From assembly GCA_015183035.1 (NCBI GenBank), contig JACZZP010000010.1:1612001-1676000 (forward strand): a DNA stretch of 64,000 nt, written 5' to 3'. Source of the DNA: Meloidogyne chitwoodi. Taxonomy: Eukaryota > Nematoda > Chromadorea > Rhabditida > Meloidogynidae. The notes beneath the pieces were generated by a model. It was not told the DNA's origin and searched no databases. It worked only from the letters and a program-made list of their open reading frames with translations. Shown piece by piece: positions 57,483 through 64,000 of this stretch. The stretch's first letter is position 1, and the number at the start of each line of letters is the position of its first letter. Both the position numbers and the translations under genes were made by a program.

Positions 57483-59817
57483 ATGGGTAAAAAGCAACAT
57501 CAAAGTGATAAATTGTGGGTCTTTGTTTTTTTGTTACATTTTATGATTAAGGTATCTGACTACAAAGGAATGGAAAGAAGCCTATGGAGGCCATAAAGAT
57601 GGTAAAATTAACTAATTCATTTTACTTTTTCATTTTAAGATACTGCTACGAGAATTCAAAAAGCCCAATTTAAACGTCTTCCTTTTACACATTGTGCGCT
57701 TTCTTTTTTGCCATTTGAAGATCCTGTTTGTACACCAGATGGTGTTATTTATGATCTGAGGTTTAATGTTTTATTTTAATAAAAATTTGGCAATATTAAA
57801 TTTTGTGTTTTCGTATTAATTATAACACAAATTTTATTTTTCTGAAATTTTTAAATTTTTATCTTTTTAAATTTATTTTAATCTTTATTTTTTAGTCATA
57901 TTACTCCATACATAAAAAAGTATGGTTTATGCCCAGTGAATGGAAAAAAATTGTCTAACAAGGATTTGACAGTGCTTATTTTTGCCAAGGACAAAGATGG
58001 TGAATTTATTTTTTAGATAATTTAACCTTTTAACTTTTTTATTTTTATAATCAAGGGAGCTTTCGTTGTCCAGTCACATATAAAATGTTCACTCAAACAA
58101 GCATTATTGCTGCAATTCGGACTACAGGGAATGTCTACTCAATGGAGGCAGTTGATGAGCTAAATTTGAAGAGAAATCATTTGAAGGATTTACTAACGGA
58201 TAAACCTTTTCAACGAAAGGTTTTTTATTATTATTATTTAACTTGTGAATATTTTTAATATTTTAAAATTTCGATTCATCTTCTCAGGATATTATAATTC
58301 TCCAAGACCCTCAAAATTTGGACAAATTTAACATTGAGCACTATTATCATGTTCAATTTGACACAAAGACAAAAGAGTCACTTTTAGAAGAGAAATTAGC
58401 AATGCAACAGCCAAAATATTTTTTAAATTCTTTAAATAATGAGGCTAAAGAAGCTCTTTTACAGCTGGAAAAACAATACATTCATAAAGTCTTTATTTTT
58501 TAATATTTTAAATTTTTTAATTAGACTGGAGAAAAATCAACAGAAAAAATAGCTGATTCGATAAATGCAGCACATTTTTCTCAAGGAAAAGTAGCTGCAG
58601 GGCTGACATCAACAACAATGGAGCCTGTGACGAGTAATAAAGCAGCTATTATAGATGAGGATGATGTTAAGTTAGTTTTTTTTAACTAAAATCCAAAAAT
58701 TTTAATATTTATTGGAAGATAAAAATTTAAAATTTTTATTAAATTTTTGTTTTTAATAGATATTCTCGTGTGTCTCGTAATGGATATGTTAGGATTGTCA
58801 CTAACTTTGGCCCTTTAAATATGGAACTATTTTGTAAACATGCGCCACGTGCTTGTGAAAATTTTATTGTTCATTGCAAAAATGGATATTACAGCAATTC
58901 AATTTTTCACAGAGTTGTTTCTGGTTTTGTGGTAACAGCTTAAATATATTTAAATTCAAAAATAGAATAAATACATAATTAGAGATATTTAAATTATAAA
59001 TTACATTATTTTACATTTCAGCTTCAAGGCGGTGACCCTACTGGCACGGGAACTGGTGGTGAATCTATTTGGGATCATCCATTCAAAGATGAGTTTCAGG
59101 GAACTTACAAACATGATCAAAAGGGGATTCTCAGCATGGCTAATCGAGGAAGTGACACTAACCGTTCTCAATTGTAATTTATGTAATTAAAAAAATTAAC
59201 TGAAATTTTTAAAAATTAAAATTTGATCAATAATTAGTTACTATTTTTGTAAAACTCAAATGATTAACTGATTCTTTCGTCAATATGTATATCATCTAAA
59301 AAATTTTTTAGTTTTATAACATTTGCTGCCTGTCCAAATTTGGATGGAAAACACACAGTTTTTGGTCGTCTTGTCGGAGGAACAACAACATTATGTGCTA
59401 TAGAAAATGTAGAAACTGATAAAGAAGATCGTCCATTAGTAGATGTACGATTTATGGCTGCAGAAGTTTTTGTCGATCCATTTGAAGCGGCAGCTGAAGC
59501 ATTGCGAAAAGAAAGAAAGGCTTTGTCTATTAAAGGTTGAAGAGGATTAATTAAATTTATTTTGCATTAATTTTTTAATTTAAAGCAACTGCTTCAGGAC
59601 AAGAATCAAGCCTTAAAAAGCAACATCAAACAGAAGTTCAAAAACCGATATCATACTCGTCCGGTGTAGGCAAATATATTAGACCCGATATTAGAATTGC
59701 AGTTAGGAGAGCAGCGGTAATTTTAATCACTTAAATATTTTAATATTATTTTTGTCTAAACAGCAAGCTGACAATGAGACAGCAACAGATATAAAGAAAA
59801 AAGTTCTTCAAGTTTAA
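57483..59817 (+). CDS. cyn-4: U-box peptidyl-prolyl isomerase PPIL2/CYN-4, 516 aa
   Basis: Twelve exons: 57483-57514, 57552-57601, 57640-57760, 57896-57999, 58056-58219, 58288-58488, 58525-58670, 58760-58931, 59022-59173, 59312-59535, 59586-59716 and 59764-59817 (1551 nt). An N-terminal modified U-box ([31 protein letters not shown]) is followed by a linker helix. The cyclophilin domain has [52 protein letters not shown] and [10 protein letters not shown]. The family's CYP60/PPIL2 joins spliceosomes and is also a ubiquitin ligase; in C. elegans it is the germline sex-determination gene mog-6. Length matches the family. Confidence 0.95.
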
Positions 59818-60042
59818 TTGTAATTTAAATTGACATAAAGAATGACAACAAAAAATGAGAGTGATATATAAGAAAATTTAATATTTTTTCCTTTCTTACT
59901 TTTTTTAATGCCATCATCTCATAAATATTTTTTGATTTTCTATTACTGATAAGTCTTTATTTTTACTTGTTTTATAAAAACGTGTGATGCTTAAATACTT
60001 TTATTTTATCGTAAAATAACAAATATTAAATTTTATAGATTT

Positions 60043-63000
60043 ATGGATATTAATAAACAAATTTCTCATAAAAATGAAATCGATGAGGCGACATACAACC
60101 AAATTGCTTCAATGTTTCAAAGGCCATCTCAAGTTGAAAAAATTGACGAATTGCTTAAGAAAGCGGAAAGGAAAAAGGTTTTTTGTTTCTAATATTTAGT
60201 GTAACTCTTTTCTGCCTGTTAATCCTTTGGTTTATTTTAGGCAGCTGTTGAGGCAATGTTAAGAACTGGTGTTCAATCACAGCTTGAGGGTATTCGTTCA
60301 GCAATTTCACATATGCAAGTAACCGCTGAAGAAGTTTTACAAATTGGAAAAAGGTAACATCTTTATTTACGAAACGGTTTAAACTTTTGTTTTCAGTATG
60401 CAGGAAATTGGTGAAAAGCTGCAATCTATACCAGAAACGCGTAATCGTTTGAGTATGCTTTCAAAGGCAAACAGTCAACATAGCCAATATGCAATTGCTG
60501 TCGAAAATTTTAAGCACATTTTCAGTTTGGTATATACCGTGGAGAAAACACATGAGTAACGTTTGTTTCATTTATTTTAATTTGTTACTATAAATAAATA
60601 ATTTTAAAAAATTGTTATTATAAATTTTAACTAGATACATTATCGAAAATAAACTTCTCCACGCTCATAAGAACATTATGGAATTGGAGAATGCAAGAGA
60701 TGATCTAATGTTTGAAGTGCATAAACTAAACTCTGAGCGGAGGGAATACGACAAAAATGTATTAATTTAATTTAAAAGAATTTAGATACATAAATTTTCT
60801 CTTGTTTGTTTTTAGCTTCTCAAAAACTATTTTACCGATCTTGATAAGCTTGTAAATGATCTTGCCAAACAAATTTGGTACATTTGCTCAAGGGCATTAG
60901 AGGCCGTCCAAGGAAATGATAATGCGCTTCAGCAGTTAGTTTCTGCGTTAAGAATTATTGAAAGGGAAGAGAGGTTTTTAACTTTTTAAATTATTTTTCG
61001 AGAAAATAAAAGATTTGCTTTAAAAATAATAATATAAAGTTTTTACATAAAATTCCTAAAAAGGATCGACACCTATTATTTGGACCAAAGACCTGTTTCC
61101 AATGATTTTATGCCACCAGGGCGTCCTCGGCAATGGAGACGACAACTTTTTGATGTACTAGCCAAGAATGTGCGGGACCGTTTAGAAGGCAATCAATTAG
61201 AAGATAAAGCAATAAATCGTCAATGGTTGGCAAGGTTATAAATTTTAATTAATTTTTAATTAAAATCATTTCCTATGCTAGATATTTAGAAGCTTGTCGA
61301 CGTAATGTTGTTTCTGACCTAAAACTAGTAAAAACTTGTCTAGCTGCTTGTTTTCCACCTGAATATAATATTTATGATCGTTATATTAAATATTATCACG
61401 ACAGTATTTCTTTTCAAGTAATTGAAAATAATTTTTGAATTAAATGGGATTAAATTTTATTATTTATTTAGATCAAAAACCTTGCATCCAGTCCTTTAGA
61501 AAAGAATGAACTTGTTCAGCTTTTGAGTTGGATTCAAGCATATCCGTAAGTGTTAAATTAAACTCAATTTTTTTTTATTTTAGAGGAAAACAAATGTTAG
61601 GAGATCCTCACTTGGGTATCCAAGCTCAAGCTCTGATACAAGAACAGCCGCTTCTACCACGATCTACAAAAAATCATTTATGTGATCGGTAATTGTTAAA
61701 TATAAAATAAACAAAATTATCTCTGTCTCTCTTTCATTTTCAGATTTATTGAAATTACACGAAGAGATATGCACGATTGGCTTAATAAAACATTAATTCA
61801 AGAAAAAGATGTTCAGTTTTTTTAATTAATTTAGAAAATATTTTTATAAATTTATTAGGATTGGTACAAACATGTTTTACCCGAAACTGACAATGATAAG
61901 CATTACTACACTCAATTGCCAAGTATTTTGTTTGGAATGGTGGAAGATACGGTTAATAATAAAATGGATATTTAACTTCTCTTTTTAGGTTTCTCTTTCC
62001 AAAGAAATTTCTCTAGATATTATTCCTCGTGTTATTGATATTGCTGTTGATGAATTTGCAATTTTTTCTGGAAAATATAAAGATGCAGCAATTGCTTATA
62101 AGGGAAAACATTTTGAAGATCGTTCTCTTTTTCAACATTATACTGCTACAATTGTATATTATAATTTTATATTATTGATGTTTTATATATAATTATTTCA
62201 AAATCTACAGATTGCAATTTCCAATAATTTGGATATTTGTCTCAACTCTACAGATAAACTTGAAAAAAATATTCGATTAACAATGGAATCCAATGGAAGT
62301 GGTACATCTCCGACTGAACAATCTTTGCAAGATCAAAATGGTTCTTCTACAGCCCGTTCTGCTGCCGGAGGTTTTTCTGTTGTTAATCGACAAGAATTAA
62401 TTGACAAAATGGAACAATTAAAAAAGAAATTTGATGTTGGCATACAATTTACGTGAGTTTGAGAAAATAAAGGAATTTATCTTTTTTAATTATGTATTTC
62501 TTTAATATTAGAATATCTGCTCTATTGGAGGAAGTACTCGAAGATATTATTAAACATATGGAGCAATTAATGACACGCAGTTGGCTGATGGGATCTAATG
62601 ATTTGGAGACAATTTGTATTACAATTGCTGATTATTTTAACGATTATAAACATTTACGTGGTCATATTAGAAGTATGTTAATGAGAGAAATACTTTTTAA
62701 ACTTATTGCTGAGTTTATGATTGGAATTGATGTTCGGTTAGTTTTTTATTTTTTAATGAGATATAAATTAGAGCCTTTGATTTTTATAAAATTATTTAGT
62801 CGTCTAACTTTCAACAAATATGAAGAACGACATTTGGCTGTTGAACGTCTCAAAACTGATGCTAAGCATATTCAACAACTTTTTTCTAAATTTTTTGACG
62901 ATCCAGAATTTCAGGTATTGCAGAAAGAATATTTTGTTTTAAATTTTATTTATTTAGATGCCTGCTATTGTTAATATTCTTCTGGCTATTGGAGAAGTTT

Positions 63001-63384
63001 TGGATTTGCGAGATAAAACTCTTCTGGGCCTTGAAGCCTCAACACTTGTTAGAAAATATCCAGACATTCCTGTTGAGTATCTAACTTCATTAATACAAAT
63101 CCGAGAAGATATTGGACGAGCAGAAGCTAAGTAAAAATAATTTTATATCAATTAATTTGAGATTATTGAAATTAATTTTTAGAAATATTGCTGAAGAAGC
63201 GGTAAATAATGCCCGTTATCACCCAAAAGGGGATCAGGATGCTCAAAAACTCTTTCAAATGTCAAAGCCTGGTTTAGCTTCTAAAACTGGTCGAGCATTA
63301 CCAGCTCTTGAATCTACAATGCATAATATGTTTGCAACAATTATGACAACTACAAAAGGTGGATTGCAAAGTAATAGCAAGTAA
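60043..63384 (+). CDS. sec-6: exocyst complex subunit SEC-6 (EXOC3), 818 aa
   Basis: Seventeen exons: 60043-60177, 60241-60353, 60397-60555, 60635-60758, 60816-60973, 61064-61234, 61282-61417, 61472-61545, 61584-61688, 61744-61810, 61859-61951, 61989-62153, 62211-62452, 62512-62736, 62800-62914, 62958-63130 and 63183-63384 (2457 nt, frame kept). An N-terminal coiled coil (AEEVLQIGKSMQEIGEKL, NIMELENARDDLMFEV) leads into the helical Sec6 body (RPRQWRRQLFDVL, LPSILFGMVEDTVSLS). A Ser/Gly-rich insert near residue 530 is not typical. The exocyst tethers secretory vesicles at the plasma membrane. cyn-4 ends 225 bases upstream and TTTTATAG precedes the ATG by a few bases, so a trans-spliced operon is possible. 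Confidence 0.92.
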
Positions 63385-64000
63385 ATTAATTTTGATTATT
63401 GTTTTGATAATATTTTTAACTATAAAAATATTACATTGTTTAATTTGTGCTTTATGACACACTACAAATTATGTGACACACTATTTGTATTTTTTCTTTT
63501 TTAATGATTTAATTTATATATAAAATTTCATCATACCCCCAATCAGTCAGTCCATTTAATATTGCCTATTTGTTGATAAAATTGTATAATATTATTATTG
63601 TAATTAAAGAAAGAAGAAAGTTTAAATTTTGGGGGAATTCCTTTATCATTTAATATTTTCGTTCTCTCCATTTAAATTTATATTTTAAATTAACAAGAAA
63701 TGGAACTTTTATTTTCTTCCTTTTTTCTGTTTAATTATACATATAATTATAAAACTTTGAACTTTTTACCTTTATATATTTTCTTTAGCTGATTTATTTA
63801 CGATCATAATTTTGTTGATATTTTGGACATTATATTAAATATAAAAGAGTATTTCCCTTTCTACAAAAAATAATTTTCGACAGCAATTGAAAATATTGAA
63901 AGGGGCCAAAAATGAATTACTAAAATTAAAAAAATATATTTTTATAAAATTAATAATTCAGCTGACTACTTAAAGTTTTATCACATGTTTATTTCTAAAA
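63385..64000. other. 3' region of sec-6 and intergenic sequence
   Basis: A+T-rich, with an internal repeat ATGACACACTACAAA/GTGACACACTATTTG near 63453-63490. No further gene was seen up to the window edge. Confidence 0.4.

Noticed and set aside
1..64000. tRNA, rRNA, spliced-leader or snRNA genes
   Set aside because: Looked for T-loop (GGTTCRAAT), conserved rRNA blocks and Sm-site hairpins; none was convincing.

Overview
The window looks like nuclear DNA of a nematode, most likely a root-knot nematode (Meloidogyne) or close relative. That is inference from four things: extreme A+T richness, many very short introns (about 35-60 bases) ending in TTTNAG, a nematode cuticle collagen, and a nematode-type SH2/tyrosine kinase. 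No bacterial operon signals, rRNA or tRNA genes were seen. All multi-exon models were spliced by eye, and reading-frame continuity was checked at each junction.

Layout. 1-900 is A+T repeat. 912-4087 is satellite A, a 55-bp unit with an 1152-bp higher-order repeat. 4.6-9.4 kb is the remains of a Maverick/Polinton-like virus-type element (packaging ATPase plus accessory ORFs), interrupted by a 2.5-kb MULE DNA transposon with 178-bp inverted ends. 9548-10031 is a Merlin-type deletion derivative with an 8-bp target duplication. 10.2-16.3 kb holds a four-helix membrane protein (minus), a 581-residue FLYWCH-like protein (plus), a small membrane-anchored charged protein whose ATG is split by an intron, and one orphan terminal exon. 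16.3-27.5 kb is a gene-poor A+T desert containing a 608-bp long-inverted-repeat element and one convincing microRNA-like hairpin near 24.27 kb. 27.5-37.5 kb holds a WH2-domain actin-binding protein, a small secreted peptide-like precursor, a cuticle collagen and a small LIM protein.

37.6-55.5 kb is a rearranged satellite and segmental-duplication zone. A block containing a truncated RNase H1-like gene and a broken CHMP3/VPS24 gene occurs twice, 12.5-12.7 kb apart. Comparing the copies gives natural empty sites for a 205-bp solo LTR, two short inverted-repeat elements and a 2.8-kb satellite array. Between the copies lie the 5' end of an LTR retrotransposon, an Argonaute PAZ relic, a 390-bp copy of part of sec-6, and a 2.8-kb PIF/Harbinger transposon with both of its genes.

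55.5-63.4 kb is ordinary genic sequence on the plus strand: an SH2/Fes-Fer-like kinase, the spliceosomal U-box cyclophilin cyn-4 (PPIL2), and the exocyst subunit sec-6 (EXOC3). cyn-4 and sec-6 are only about 225 bases apart and could be co-transcribed.

The strongest candidates for something undescribed are the microRNA-like hairpin, the related 53/54-bp satellites with dyads and large higher-order periods, and the satellite-bounded duplication zone with dated insertions.
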